NCBI GenBank assembly: GCA_032716605.1
Contig: CM064552.1
Coordinates: forward strand, 12,105,386-12,169,385
DNA from: Paralithodes platypus
Lineage: Eukaryota > Arthropoda > Malacostraca > Decapoda > Lithodidae
Length of the DNA stretch: 64,000 nt
Direction: 5' to 3'
Within the stretch, counting starts at the first letter, position 1. Each line of letters starts with the position of its first letter. This document shows, one piece after another, positions 12,953-24,799 of the stretch. The notes under the pieces are model-generated. The model made no database searches and was not told where the DNA came from. It was given only the letters and a program-made list of their open reading frames with translations. Made by a program: the position numbers and the translations under genes.

Positions 12953-12965
12953 TTGACGCCACAAA
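12953..12965. repeat. Left target-site duplication of LINE1
   Basis: TTGACGCCACAAA is repeated exactly at 19910-19922, on the other side of the LINE. A 13-bp exact flank pair fixes both ends of the element. Confidence 0.93.
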
Positions 12966-13467
12966 CCCCGCCGTTAGGGAGCCACCTTGTCGTGGTGGCG
13001 GGACTTGAAGCGTGGCCGGTGGCCTCTGTTCCTCGGGGGGGCCACAGCCCTTCTTAGGATTGGGGCCCCGTGGGCTAAGACCTCCCTCCTCGTTGGTTTC
13101 CAGAAGCCTGCGAGGTACCTCTTTTCTGTCTTTTTTTTCCCCCCCCTCTACCTTTTTCCTTTTCTTTACTTCGCCTTCTTCTATCGTTGCCGGCTGGACT
13201 ATCCTTTATGCTTTGGTGGAGGGTGGATGTGGACGGCGTTCCCTTCCACCCGTAGAACTGTAGTACCTGACGTGCCCGCACGAGGGGAATCTTTTATCGT
13301 CAAATCTCGCCCTCTGTGCTGGACCCGATACTGACGAGTTGACCGCCCATAAGGCACAGGGGGTCGGGGTGTATATCCGGGTTTTGGGGCATGTACCTTG
13401 TCCTCTAATTTGTGGCTACGTGGTGGGTGTGGAGCTTCTCCCGGATGAACCATGTTACCTTCGTCTT

Positions 13468-15757
13468 ATGGAGCCTTCTTCTGGATCTTCGATCACCGGC
13501 GCTGGCGATGATATGGCTGATGTGTTTGTCTCTCCTCGGTTGGTGGTAGATCTTTGCATACCACTATACCGGGTCCTTTACCGACCCATGCACTGTCTGT
13601 GACCGTCCATTCGACCTCTGCTTCTCATACAGTTCCGAGCCTTGTCGTGTCGAGTTCTCTTGGCACGTCTACCTCCTCTACGTTCGCTTTCTCCCTAGCC
13701 GGTCACTCAGTTCCTGCCCCTTTGTCCTCTTCCGTGTCCCACTCCGTTCTACATGATCGGCCCTCTTCCATTCGTCCGTTCGCTCTCTCCTCTGCTTCCT
13801 CTTCCACTCTTCTTCCCTCGTCCTCCTCCACTTCCTCGGTTTCTTCCCCTTCCTCTCGTGTAGTCACTTTCGAACCGTATCTCCCACCCGTTCCACATTC
13901 TTCTTCTTTTCCTTCTCCTCCCGTTACTTCCGCTCCCCGCCCTCGTTCTTCTGTACTCCCTTTATCCTCGCTCTTTGCCCCTGCTGACTTTATTAAGTTC
14001 TTCTCAGTCCCCGCCTCAGCTCCTCTCGCCGGAGATGACCTCCTGTTCCACCTGCGTCTCCTTCAGCAGGTGGGCAGGGATGTCACCTTCCACTCCCGCC
14101 ATGATGACTCCCGTTTCGTTACGGTCCAGAACGAACGTCAGGCTGCTGCTATGTCATCCATTGTCGACTTCTCCGGAACTTCCATCCCAGCCCTTAAAGA
14201 CCAGAGACTGAACTCTTGTACGGGTACCGTCCTGATCGAGGTCCATCCGTCTCGGTGGTCGGCAGTTCGCAGACTGTGCCGACCTTATTAAGTCTATTGT
14301 TGTTGCTCAAGACCATGTTGTGGTTAGTCTTGTCTGCTACACCATCCCACCTCGCACCAATCGCCGCCATCCCGCCAATATCGCCAAAATCACGTTCGAT
14401 GGTCGGTCTCTCCCTTCTCACGTTATTGTCGGCGGTACTCGCCTACCCGTCACTGAGTCCCTACCTCGTCCTCAGCAGTGTCGTGGTTGCTGGCGCTTTG
14501 GGCATCCTGTTAAGTACTGTCGCTCTTCCGCTCCCGACTGCCCTAGGTGCCCACGCTGTGCACAATCTGGCCATCTCGTCGGTGACTGCCGGTCTCCGAT
14601 ACGATGCTGCCTAAACTGTCAGGGCTCCCATTCTGCTGATTCCCGAGATTGTCCCGTTTTCAAATTCGAGTCTGAAGTTACGATCCTTAAGACATTGCAC
14701 GGCCTTACTCATTCTACGGCTCGTCAGGCAGCTCGCCGCCTGGGCTTCTCCCCTCATCCGTTTTCAACTGTTCTATCTCCCCCTCCCGTCTCCTCCACTT
14801 CTTCCGCCCCCCCCCCCCCCCCCCCCCCCTGTTGCGCCTCCATCATCCTCGTCCTCCTCTCCCTCTACTTCTCCGGTTCCGTCGTCTGTCCCTTCTTCTC
14901 ATCCTTCTTCCTCTCATCCTTCAGTTTCTTCTGTCTCCCCCATCCCCTTGGCTGTCTCATCGTGTTCTCTCCCTTTATCTAACTCTTTTTCTGTTCTTAC
15001 CTATTCTACTCCTACTTCCGCCCCCCTTCCTTCCACTACTCTTCCTCGCTCCACTTCTTCCAGTTTGTCTCAACGCCCCATCCGCCAGCGTTCTCATCCG
15101 ACGCTGCCTCCTCGTTCTCTTCCTCCGTCCTCGTCTCGTAGTTCCAAGATTCCCTCCCGGCTTCCTGCCTCCTCTACCAAACTAGTTTCGAAACATTTGC
15201 CCCGTTCCTCCCTTTCTTCCTCTCCCGCCTCCTCTTCTAAACGCAGGGACCGCCTCCACAGTGTGCGGAGCCCGAGTCCCAGTGGGAAGAAGAAAAAGTT
15301 CCCTCCTTTCCCCCCCCCCCCCTCCCTTCTCCTCTTTCTTCGTCCTGTGTCCAACCCCCCGATTCCTTAGACTTATCCTCTGAATCTTTGCCCAAGATTG
15401 AGGAGTATATTCTTTCTTCTCGTCCACCGCCTATTTCCGTTTCTGCCGACGTTCACCCCATCCCTTCTACGCTCCCCCCTACCCCTCTCCCGCCTTCCCC
15501 TACCACTCTCCCTCCCTCCTCTGGCCTTCCCCCTCCCGGGCCTCTCCTTCCCGTTCCTCATCCTCCCGACCCTCATCCTCCCGTCCTCTCCGTCCTCCCT
15601 CCCTCCTCCCTCCTCTCCCCTTCCTCCCTCTCCCTCTAGCCCTCCTATCTCTTCTTCTCCTTCCCTATTAAGCCTCCCTATGCCACCTGGTTATCAATCT
15701 TCTTTCCCTCCTTGTTCTTCCTCGTCCCCCATTCCTTCCATTATTACTCACCGTTAA
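13468..15757 (+). pseudogene. LINE1 ORF1 (gag-like, three CCHC knuckles), frameshifted
   Basis: This is the RNA-binding ORF1 of the element. The start is taken at ATG 13468 (MEPSSGSSITGAGDDMADVF), parallel to the ORF1 start of LINE3. A Ser/Thr/Pro-rich N-terminal half is followed by a folded segment (FIKFFSVPA...LLQQVGRDVTFH). Three zinc knuckles lie around 14476-14660: CRGCWRFGHPVKYC and CPRCAQSGHLVGDC are canonical CX2CX4HX4C, while CLNCQGSHSADSRDC has altered spacing. A Pro/Ser-rich tail ends near 15757. The reading frame changes at least four times: near 13560-13600, near 14270, at the 23-C run 14807-14829, at the C run ~15310-15322, and again near 15620. It is non-functional as written, although the C-run shifts could be assembly errors. 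Confidence 0.82.
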
Positions 15758-16143
15758 CCTCATCAGTCTTTTCTTCGTTGTCCATAAGTCTGTGTGTTCT
15801 TATTTTTCTTGTTCTTTGGCCCTCTTTCTTTCCTCTTGTATGTATGCATCTTTCCCGCTGTTTGCTGTATTTTGTGTGTCTGTGTTGTCTATAGTGTATC
15901 TGTTTTCTTCCTACTTGTGTGTTACTTTTGTTGATGTTTTCTCGTTTTTGTCCTTTCTTTGTTTTCTTCGATTTTTCCGTTCCTTTCTTCTCTTTTTGTT
16001 TTTGTTTTTTTCTTTTTCCTCCCTTGTTCCTCTTTAGTTCGGTGTGTTTTTGTTCCGCCTCTCTGATATGTGTTTGTATATATCGTTTTTTATTCTCTCT
16101 TTTGCAGCTTATTTTCTCGTACTTTCTTTTTAGTGTTTTTAGT

Positions 16144-19100
16144 ATGTCCATTTTGCAATGGAACCTTCGCAGTTTTTCTCTTCAGAGAGACGATTTGCGT
16201 TTTTTACTCTCTTCCCATTCCCCTAAGGTTGTCTGTCTCCAGGAAACTCGTCTTCTTTCTCCTCCGATTCCTGTTCCCGGCTACCGTTTTATCAGTTCTC
16301 CTCATTCTCCTTCCGACACTTGTATTCTCCTTCACCACTCTGTTCCTTATGAAGAGTTTTCCTGCCCTACTTCCCTCCCTTGCACCTTTGTTAGGGTTTT
16401 TCTTGGTCGATGTATTACGGTTGTTTCTCTTTATTTCTCTCCTTCTGTTCCCGTCGATTTTGGCTCTTTTACCATGTTTTTAGCTCGGCTGCCTCCTCCG
16501 TTTTTATTGCTTGGTGATTATAATTGTAGGCACACCCTGTGGGGTGATTCTGTCATTACCTCACGTGGTCGTGCATTAGAGTCTTTCATTACTAGTAATA
16601 ACCTCTTTCTCCTTAATACTGGTTCCCTGACTCATTTTGATGCTAGAACACGTTCTTTTTCTTGTCTTGATCTTTCTTTGTGTTCCCCTTCCCTGTCTCT
16701 TCTTTTTCATTGGTCTGTTTTGGAGGATTCTCTCTATAGCGACCATTTCCCTGTTCTGCTCTCTCCTACCTCTTATTCTCCTGTCCCTGGTCCTCCTCGT
16801 TGGTGCTTTCAGCGTGCGGACTGGTCTACTTTTGCTTCACTATCTATCCCTTCCTTACCTCCGTCTGATTTTTCATCTGTACATGATTTACTAGCCTTTT
16901 TTCTAGTCACAGTTTTGAGTGCTGCCTTAGTCTCTATTCCTCGGACTTCCCGTCCTTTTACATCTAAATGTGTTCCTTGGTGGTCCCCGAACTGCTCCAA
17001 GGCTCTCCGCGTCAAACGGGCTTCTTGGAAGAGCTTTCGTCGTAAACGTTTTACTCCCGCTCATGATCGTTCTTTTATACTTTTTTGTCAGGCGTCTGCC
17101 TTCCTCCGTCGCACAGTCAGGTCTGCTAAACGTCAGAGTTGGGTGTCCTATGTTTCCTCCATTACGTCCTTTACTCCTGTTCAGTCCGTCTGGAAGCGCA
17201 TTCGCAAGATTTCGGGCAAGCGTTTACCTCCTCATTCTCCTGTGCTTCATGTTGATGGGGAGTCTGTTGCTGACTCGGAGGCAGTCGCCGATCGTTTGGG
17301 TCTTTACTTTAGCTCGGTCAGTAGTGGCTCTCATCTCCCCCCGGAATTTCATTCACTTAAAGCCGTCGCAGAGACTTCTCCAGTTGTTTTCACTCTGTCT
17401 TCGGCAGAGTCGTACAACGCCCCGTTTTCTTCCCGTGAGTTGCTCTCCGCTCTTCGTGCCTGTAAGGCTACTTCTGAGGGTCTTGATGGCGTCCATAATT
17501 TAATGCTTAAGCATCTTTCCACTGAGGCTTTGGTATTTTTATTGGCTATTTTTAATAAGGTTTGGTCATCTGGTGTTTTCCCTCCTGCATGGAGTTCTGC
17601 TCTTACTATTCCTTTTCTTAAACCTGGAAAGTCGGGTTCCTCGCCCCAAGACTATCGCCCTATTGTCTTGACGAGTTGTTTATGCAAGCTGTTTGAACGG
17701 ATGGTTAATGTCCGCCTGATGTGGCTTCTCGAGTCACGTCAGCTTTTGTCTTCGACCCAGTTTGGTTTTCGGCGTGCTCGGTCCGCTATCGACCCTTTAC
17801 TTAGTTTGGAGACCTACGTTCGGTCTGCTTTTGCTCGCCATGAGTCGGTTCTTGCTGTTTTCTTCGATCTCGAGAAGGCGTACGACTCCGCGTGGAAACA
17901 TCATATTTTATGCCAACTCCGTTCTTTTCATGTCCGTGGTAATATGGGCGTCTTTATCCGTAATTTCCTTTCTTCTCGTTCTTTTCGTGTCTGGGTGAAT
18001 TCCTCGTTTTCTCGGTTATTCCCTCAGATAGAAGGTGTACCTCAGGGTTCCGTTTTAAGTACTATCCTCTTTCTCATAGCCATTAATGGCATTATCTCTT
18101 CCCTTCCGGCTACGGTCAGGTCCTCCTTATATGTCGACGACTTTGCGATCTATGCGGCTGGTTCAGATATTGTTGCGTTACGCTCCCTTATCCAATCAGC
18201 GATTGTGGCTGCCTCGTCATGGGCCACTGCTCACAGGTTTCGTTTTTCTACGACTAAATCTTGTGCTATGTCTTTCACTCGTCGCCACATTATCCCGCAT
18301 CCTTCCCTTGAACTGTATGGTTCCGTTTTACCTTATCGCTCTTCGACTACCTTCTTGGGTCTTGTCTTTGATTCCCGTCTTAACTGGGCAGCTCATGTTT
18401 CCTCTGTTAAGGTTGCTGCTTTGCACCGTCTTCGTCTCCTCCAGACCCTGTCCCACCTCACTTGGGGTGCGGACCGTGCTCTCCTTCTTCGCCTTCACAT
18501 TGCCCTTGTTCTTTCTAAACTCGATTATGGTTGCCAGGTTTACTCATCAGCCTCCGACGCAGTCCTCCATAAACTTGACTCTGTTAACCATTTCGGTTTA
18601 CGTCTTGCCTTGGGTGCTTTTCGCTCTTCCCCTGTTGAAAGCCTCTATGCTGAATCCGGCGTCCCTTCTTTGTACCGACGTCGGGCCCTTCTCTCTCTCC
18701 GGTACTACGCCCGGTCGCTTCAGTTTCCTTCCTTGCAGACCTCTCTTCTTCCTACTGTTCCTGTTCCGTCTCATTCTCGCCTTCGGCCCCCTTTCCTTTC
18801 TCGTATGGATTCCTTACTTTCTCATTTTTCGTTTTCCCCCTACCATGTTCTTCCGCTCCGGCTCAGTAAGTGTCCTCCTTGGCTCCTTCCTCGTATTTCC
18901 TTGTGTCCCTCTATTTTTCCTTGTTCTAAGTCCTCTACCCCGCCCTCAGTTCTTTGTTCTCATTTCCTTGTACACCTTACACAGCATTCTTCTTCTACCC
19001 CGGTTTACACTGATGGCTCCCGTTTGTCTTCTGGCGTCGGGTTTGCCATCCTTTTTCCTTCTCGTTCTTATCAGTATTCTCTCCCTTCTCCAGCTGGTGT

Positions 19101-19782
19101 TCTGACTGCCGAACTTTACGCTATCTTCTTTGCCGTCCGTCTCATGTGCTTCTTTCCTTCTTCCTCCTTTACCCTTTTTTCTGACTCTTACAGTGCCCTT
19201 CTTCTCTTGCAGTCTTTCCCTGCTGTCCATCCGTTGGTTCTTGCCATCCACGATTGGCTTGTCAGTCTCTCTGCTCGGAAAAAGGTTGTCCAATTTTGTT
19301 GGGTGCCTAGCCATGTTGGTGTCCGTGGAAATGAGCAGGTTGATGTTCTCGCTCGCGACGCTGCGGCGGTCCGATCAACTTCTCTCTCTATTCCCGCCTC
19401 TGACTATTATCCAGCTATCTCTGCCTTCCTCCTGTCTCGCTGGCAAACAATGTGGTCTTCTCTTTCCTCTAATAAGCTCCGCACTGTTAAGGCCTCCGTT
19501 TCTGCCTAGGCTGACCCCTCTCACCGTGTTCGCCGTTGGGAGACTGCGTTGGCCCGGCTTCGGCTAGGCCATACCAGACTTACCCACTCCTTCCTCATGT
19601 CCCGCTCGCCTCCACCTCTTTGCTCCCGGTGTGGTGTTCAGGTTTCTATTTCTCAAATTTTCCTTGACTGTCCTCTCTTTTCTTCGGCCCGTCGCCGTTC
19701 TTTTCCCTTTCTATTTTCCCTTGGTCGTCGTCCTCTCTCTCCTTTCTCTCAGAGTCCCCTTTCTTTTCCGTTGACCACGTAA
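16144..19782 (+). pseudogene. LINE1 ORF2 (endonuclease-RT-RNase H), one in-frame stop
   Basis: The start is ATG 16144 (MSILQWNLRSFSLQRDD). The open frame upstream to 15919 encodes only Phe/Leu/Cys-rich low-complexity sequence and is not counted. APE-type endonuclease motifs: LQWNLRS, VCLQETRL, LLGDYNCRHTLWGD, SDHFPVLLS. Reverse transcriptase: PQDYRPIVLTSCLCKLFER, QFGFRRARSA, AVFFDLEKAYDSAW, GVPQGSVLS, and the active site YVDD at 18130-18141. RNase H: VYTDGSRLSSGVGFA, TAELYAIFF, LFSDSYSALLL, WVPSHVGVRGNEQVDVLARD, with the D-E-D-D set present. A single TAG at 19507-19509 interrupts the frame 90 codons before the end. The C-terminal motif CSRCGVQVSISQIFLDC has Gln where a His is usual. Otherwise it is about 1211 codons with no frameshift, unusually well preserved. 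Confidence 0.9.
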
Positions 19783-19909
19783 TGGCTTTCCTTTCCTCTC
19801 TCAGACTCCTTAACGATATTTAACTTCCTTTCCTTCTAACTCTATCCGTTTCCTGCTTTAGTGCCATATGGCCTTTGTTGCCTGGTGCTAGAAATTTATT
19901 AATGTTATG

Positions 19910-19922
19910 TTGACGCCACAAA
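19910..19922. repeat. Right target-site duplication of LINE1
   Basis: TTGACGCCACAAA is identical to 12953-12965. Confidence 0.93.
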
Positions 19923-20842
19923 AACGCAACTGATTAGTAGAGGATAATAACAGGGATATGTATGGTGGTGTGTCCAAAGCCATCCAAAAGTATGATTTCC
20001 TTTTGTACAAAAGGTATTACACCTTTTACAAATACATTTCAACAAAAGGGTCTCCTCTGGAATAGCAGTATACATTTCAACAAAAGGGTCTCCTCTGGAA
20101 TAGCAGTACCCTATAGCTTTACAGACCTTCTAATACTGTATCTACTAAATATTTTGTTGGTCTGTGCTTCTATGGAGCATGAATAAATTTAAGTGACATA
20201 CCTGTACATAGAGTAGCTGACTTGAAGTGTAATAAAGGTGCAGTTAACATACATATGAAGGTGTAATGTGTATGTAGGCAACACCAGTCATTCAATTTTG
20301 TTATTTGACTTGTGATGTAGTTGAATGCCAAAGTTCCTTTCTACCTTTGCTTGTAGTGAAGTCTCTGCCATGACTATTGAAAGCTTGAAGGCCCTCACAA
20401 ATTCATCAAAAACAAATGTAGTAAGGTTGGAAGGTTGGCCAGAGGGTTACTGTTGTTTAGGCATTCAAGTTTGCAACAACTTACTTCGGAGCAAAGATAG
20501 GAAAAAACTTAGTCTTTGATTGTGTATGCCATGGTTAAAGCTCTTATCTAATACATTTTAGAAACTCGACAACATAACTGAAATGCCTTCCAAACACAGT
20601 AAGCAGAACAATAAGAATATTAGCCAAACCGAGATAATTAAGTAGAATCGTCATGCGTTAAAAAGTACAATTTGTGTAACACAAAATAAATGAGAATATT
20701 TGGGAACACAAGTCTAGTTGTGAGGGAAACTCACTCTACTTACAATGTGTGTGGTCTCTAATGGTTGAAAATCGTTGAGGGTTTAGTACCAAGTTTAGAG
20801 AGCTGTTGCCACTCCTGACCATGAGAGGTCTCCCACTTCACC
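19923..20842 (+). other. Intron sequence between LINE1 and a MITE
   Basis: This is AT-rich sequence without a recognisable gene. A 38-bp tandem duplication (two copies of acatttcaacaaaagggtct and following bases, from 20034 and 20072) is the only structure seen. Confidence 0.7.
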
Positions 20843-21327
20843 TTAACCCTTCTGTCCCGGGCTCGCCCTCCTAAGGACAGTGTTGAGTACCCGGGCGATT
20901 TGGCCGAAAAACTTCTAGGCCTAGGCTACCATATCTTTGTTATTTTAACTGCTTTAAATTTCCCATGCATCTCTAAACGTAGTGCAGTTTCCAATCTGTA
21001 GACTAGTGTTGAGTAGAGCTCTCTAAGTCAACTGGTTCAGTTGTGATGACGATTTCCGTGGAGCGAATTTTTCCGCGATGTTGACAATATCGGAGCTTTT
21101 GAGACACTAATTTCGTCATACCATACAACAACAACATTGATCCGACGTCTCCTTGTTTTCGGAGGTGCGGTGACGCAATGACCGGCTTTGTTTACATGCG
21201 TCGGACGCACGGCGTTCAGACCAAGCTGAATAGGCTTTCAAGCTTACTGCCTGTTATAAGGACACCCGGGGTCCTGCCCATCTTCCGCGGTGTCCTTATA
21301 AAAGGACAGCCGGGCTGGAAGGGTTAA
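20843..21327. mobile_element. piggyBac-like MITE, copy 1 (TTAA-flanked)
   Basis: It is 485 bp including TTAA at both ends (20843-20846 and 21324-21327). The terminal inverted repeats are CCCTTCTGTCCCGGG and, read inward from the right, CCCTTCCAGCCCGG. The core (tggccgaaaaac, tctaggcctaggctacc, gagtagagctctctaagtca, ttgtgatgacgatttc) is shared with the copies at 26452, 52549 and 53109. The last ~75 bp carry two similar copies of a copy-specific word (TTATAAGGACACCCGG at 21254-21269 and TTATAAAAGGACAGCCGG at 21296-21313). There is no coding capacity. A TTAA duplication and CCCT ends are typical of piggyBac-type elements. Confidence 0.88.
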
Positions 21328-21458
21328 AGGAAAGGTGTATACCTCGTGTGATAGGAGTGCGATGACGTATGCTTCGGAGACGTGGCTGATTAAAGTGGAG
21401 GAAATCAATAGAATGGAATGGAATGAGAAGAGAATGGTGAGATGAATATGTGGGGTTA
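21328..21458 (+). mobile_element. RTE-type LINE fragment, part 1 (interrupted by LINE2 copy 1)
   Basis: The + strand carries a decayed RTE C-terminal region with a recognisable ASETW motif (atgcttcggagacgtgg) and a ...RMVR.ICGV motif just before the junction. The reading continues at 24447 beyond the inserted LINE (...VSI...LGIRSINEVMLTSRLCWFGH), showing that one element was split by the insertion. Confidence 0.65.
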
Positions 21459-21479
21459 ACCCATTGCAACGTCCCAAAG

Positions 21480-22477
21480 CTGCTCGTCGGTGCAGCTTTT
21501 TCTTTAGCAATATAAGGGGACTTCACTCTAACATCAATTCTGTACACCAATTTCTTCAAGCAGAATCCCCAACTCTCCTTTTTTTGACAGAGACTCAAGT
21601 AACATCCACATCTGACACGTCTAGATTTAATTTTCCAGGTTATCAACTGCTCCAAAATTTCAGACCTAAAGGAGGTGTATGTTGCTTCGCAAAATCTGAA
21701 ATTGCCCTGGAGGAGGTTACTAGTTTCAATTGTCCCTATTTTGATTATTCTATATACAAATTAATTTCTGCTGGTAAATTTAAATACATATGTTGCATCT
21801 ACCGTTCCCCAAATACTCCTCCAGAGCACAGTCTTTTTGATTCTCTGTCCTCACAACTCAGTGTCCTCAACTTAAATGCTTCTTCTGAAATCACTGTGTT
21901 GGGTGATTTTAATGTCCATAATGTTGAATGGCTCACTCATTCAGCCAGGACTGATGATGCTGGTCTTGAATGTGAGCTATTTGCAGACTCATTTAATCTC
22001 ACTCAACTAGTTAACCAACCCACCCGTGTACCAGATAATCCTAATCATAATTCCCACCTACTGGACTTATTTTTAACAACCAATTCAGAAAATTATGATG
22101 TTACAGTGAGGTCCCCGCTTGGATCTTCTGATCACTGTCTGATACAGGCCACCTGTCTATCACCTACCACACCTTCCCACTCTGAACCTGCTTTGGTGAC
22201 TAAATGGCATTACGATAAGGCAGACTGGGAGGGTCTTCAAGGTTTCTTTATTGATATTCCCTGGACCTCTTTCTTTTCTAATGATGCACACTCCACCTTG
22301 AGCCACATACAAGATTTTGTAAAAATTGGAATGGAAACTTTTATTCCTCATCAAAAGTACATTAAAAGATCTAATTCACCTAAATGGTTTGACCATAATT
22401 GTGCTAGAGTAACTGAACAAAAAGCAATAGCCTACAATGCATACACAAGATCAAAAACACATGAAGTGTGGTGGTGA
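21480..22477 (+). pseudogene. LINE2 copy 1 endonuclease region, truncated by stop
   Basis: The frame is open from before 21480. Endonuclease motifs: FFFSNIRGLHSNINSVHQFL, LLFLTETQ, YICCIYRSPNTP, VLGDFNVHNVEWLTH, HLLDLFLTTN, GSSDHCLIQAT. It ends at TGA 22475-22477, directly after a short stretch (about 22469-22490) that is absent from the inverted copy. That stretch looks like a small insertion that disconnects the endonuclease from the reverse transcriptase. Confidence 0.83.
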
Positions 22478-22843
22478 GATTAATAAAAATAATATTACTT
22501 TAGAAACATCAGAAATCATGCCTAAACTGTATTAAACCTAACTAAATCAAACTTTCTCCACAAGCAGGCAAATAAACTTCTAAATAATCCAAATGATAAC
22601 AAAATATTTTGGTCTACTCTTAACTCATTCAAATCCAACTTCACAACTGCTTCATCCATTCCACCATTAAAATCTCCGACTGGCAATCTTGTAAGTGACC
22701 CACGAGGTAAAGCTAACCTTCTTGCGGATATTTTCTCCACCAACTCAATCTTAGGTGAAATAAATCAAGATGTCCCTGTACTTAATTTTAATTCGCCTGA
22801 AATTCCCTCACTTAAGATCCACACCAGACATGTCAAAACTATT

Positions 22844-24353
22844 TTGCAGAATCTCTCCGTAGATAAGGCTCCTGGTCCAGATGAAATTCCTCCAGTAGTA
22901 CTTAAGAATTGCTCCTTGGTGCTTGCTCCTGTATTGGCAAAATGTTTCCGTCTATGTACTCATACCTCATGCTTCCCAGTACCCTGGAAAGAAGCAAACA
23001 TCCATCCAGTTCCTAAAAAAGGTGCCTCTTCAGATCCATCAAACTACAGACCAATAGCTATAACTTCCACTCATGGTAAAATCTTTGAAATTATATTAAA
23101 TAATCACATAATTAAGCATCTTGAGAATAATAAATTAATCAGTGATAGGCAATATGGTTTTAGACGATGTCGATCAACTGCAGACATTCTTTGCCTTCTT
23201 ACGCATCAAATCAACCAAGCTACAGACCAACATGGTGAAACACATACAATAGCACTGGATATATCAAAGGCATTTGATAGAGTCTGGCATCAATCCTTAT
23301 TGTCGAAGATGTCACACTACGGCCTTGCATCATTAGTTCCACTAATTTCTTCTTATCTTCATAACAGAAAAATATGTGTAATGGTAGATGGCCTTTATTC
23401 TCAATTTCACTCAATAAATGCTGGTGTTCCCCAGGGATCAGTTTTGGCCCCAACTTTGTTCCTCATTCATATCAATGATCTCATATCTACCACTCATAAC
23501 CCAATACATTCCTACGCAGATGACTCAACACTCCACAGTTCCTTCACATTTACCAATTCTTTCACCCAACCCGATCTTATAAATTCAAAAATAAGCACTG
23601 CAATTTCTCTGAACCAGGACCTTTCTAGAATTGAAGAATGGGGACAGAAGAATCTAGTTTCCTTTAATGCACAGAAAACCAAGTACATTCAATTTTCTAA
23701 CTGACAGAATCTCACTGACTCCCATATATTTTTTTATGATGTAAATATTCCCACTTCCCCTAGTATTGACATTCTCGGTGTAACATTAACTACTAACTTG
23801 AGCTGGACACATTATGTTAGAAGCATTGCTAAGAATGCCTCTAAAAAACTGGGACTCCTGTACAGAGTTCGAGAATTCTTCACTGACGAGCAGTTGGCCG
23901 TAATATATAAAAGTCATGTGCGTTCTCAGATGGATTATTGTTCACCTCTGTGGAGTGGTTGCATTGAGGCAGTTGGACAAAATTCAAAATAAAGCTATTA
24001 GATTAATCAATAACCCTGCAATCACACAGGACCTTCCTACATTATCCATACGAAGAAACGTTGCATCCCTTGCATTATTCTACAGATATTTTCACAGCAA
24101 TTGTTCCGAGGAACTTGCTTCAATTGTGCCGCCTCTCCACATCTTTCCCCGTAGAACTAGGGCAGCTGAGAGCGCCCATGAATTTACACTTTCTCCTCCA
24201 CAATGCAGAACTTCTGCTTATCAGAATTCATTTATCCCTAGAACTACTACTCTTTGGAATTCACTTCCCTCGAATTGCTTTCCACAAACTTACAATCTAC
24301 AAATGTTTAAATCCAGTTGTTACAAACATTTTATGAATGGAGGATGCCTTTAG
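22844..24353 (+). pseudogene. LINE2 copy 1 reverse transcriptase, two breaks
   Basis: Motifs: SVDKAPGPDEIPPVVL, SNYRPIAITSTHGKIFE, QYGFRRCRSTADILC, TIALDISKAFDRVWH, AGVPQGSVLAPTLF, HSYADDSTLH. A TGA at 23702-23704 stands where the inverted copy has CGA (C-to-T change). Near 23950 an 11-bp deletion relative to the inverted copy shifts the frame; the C-terminal part (IQNKAIRLINNPAITQDLP ... FMNGGCL) continues in another frame to 24353. No RNase H follows. Confidence 0.85.
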
Positions 24354-24405
24354 GCACATGGACCTTTTTGTTTTATCTGTGTTTTTCCTTCCTCCGTTCA
24401 TTGTC

Positions 24406-24446
<41 letters not shown>

Positions 24447-24449
<3 letters not shown>

Positions 24450-24790
24450 GGGACGGGGTTTCGATTTAGAAACTAAGAGGGGGTCTGGGCATTAGGAGTA
24501 TCAATGAAGTGATGCTCACAAGCCGACTTTGTTGGTTTGGACACAGAGAGAATGGATGATCAGAACTGGGTGAAGAAATGCCGGACTGTGAACATGGGGG
24601 GAGCTGCGCGTAGGGGTAGACCTAGAAATATGTGGGATCAGGAACTCCGGTCCGATCTCAAAATAAAGAACTTGACAACAGAGGCAGCCCTTGACAGGGT
24701 CGCCTGGAAATCCGCCATTTAGGATGTGAGCCTGTAACCACACTCTCTGTGGACGAAGTGGTCTTTAAACTTGTATGTATGTATGTTTAG
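24447..24790 (+). mobile_element. RTE-type LINE fragment, part 2, with (TATG)n tail
   Basis: This is the continuation of 21328-21458: GIRSINEVMLTSRLCWFGH, RERMDDQNWVKKC, GAARRGRPRNMWDQEL, then a 3' untranslated segment ending in a gtatgtatgtatg run near 24770-24786. The C-terminal WFGH...GRPRNMW pattern is typical of RTE-type LINEs. Confidence 0.72.
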
Positions 24791-24799
24791 TACCAAACC

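Larger units (their letters stand above)
12966..19909 (+). mobile_element. LINE1: full-length I-type non-LTR retrotransposon (6.9 kb)
   Basis: It is flanked by the exact 13-bp duplication TTGACGCCACAAA. It begins with a GC-rich leader containing the hairpin GCCACC-ttgtcgt-GGTGGC (about 12976-12997). It then carries ORF1 with CCHC knuckles, a pyrimidine-rich segment, and ORF2 with endonuclease, reverse transcriptase, RNase H and a C-terminal Cys motif. It ends without poly-A (...tttattaatgttatg). The presence of RNase H places it in the I-like group; the exact clade (I, Nimb or relative) cannot be fixed by eye. I saw no TACAGTA/TACTGTA words inside, unlike the flanking intron, suggesting a young insertion. 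LINE3 at 47722-57225 is a distant relative of nearly the same net length. Confidence 0.92.
21459..24446 (+). mobile_element. LINE2 copy 1: poly-A non-LTR retrotransposon without RNase H
   Basis: An APE-type endonuclease and reverse transcriptase are followed by a short 3' untranslated region and a 35-A tail (24412-24446). It sits inside an RTE fragment (21328-21458 plus 24447-24790). No RNase H is present, and the motif style (SNIRGLHSNINSV, GDFNVHNVEW) fits the CR1/Jockey-like side of LINEs; the exact clade is uncertain. The downstream, inverted copy at 28647-31287 is highly similar from 21746 onward. The 5' end is approximate and may be truncated. Confidence 0.88.

Noticed and set aside
13012..13453. 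Overlapping open frames in the LINE1 leader
   Set aside because: GC/pyrimidine-rich leader. Frames on both strands overlap with no motif; ORF1 start is better placed at 13468.
15919..16143. The 75-residue hydrophobic N-terminal extension of LINE1 ORF2
   Set aside because: It is Phe/Leu/Cys low-complexity sequence arising from T-rich DNA. The endonuclease starts at ATG 16144 with the standard LQWN motif.
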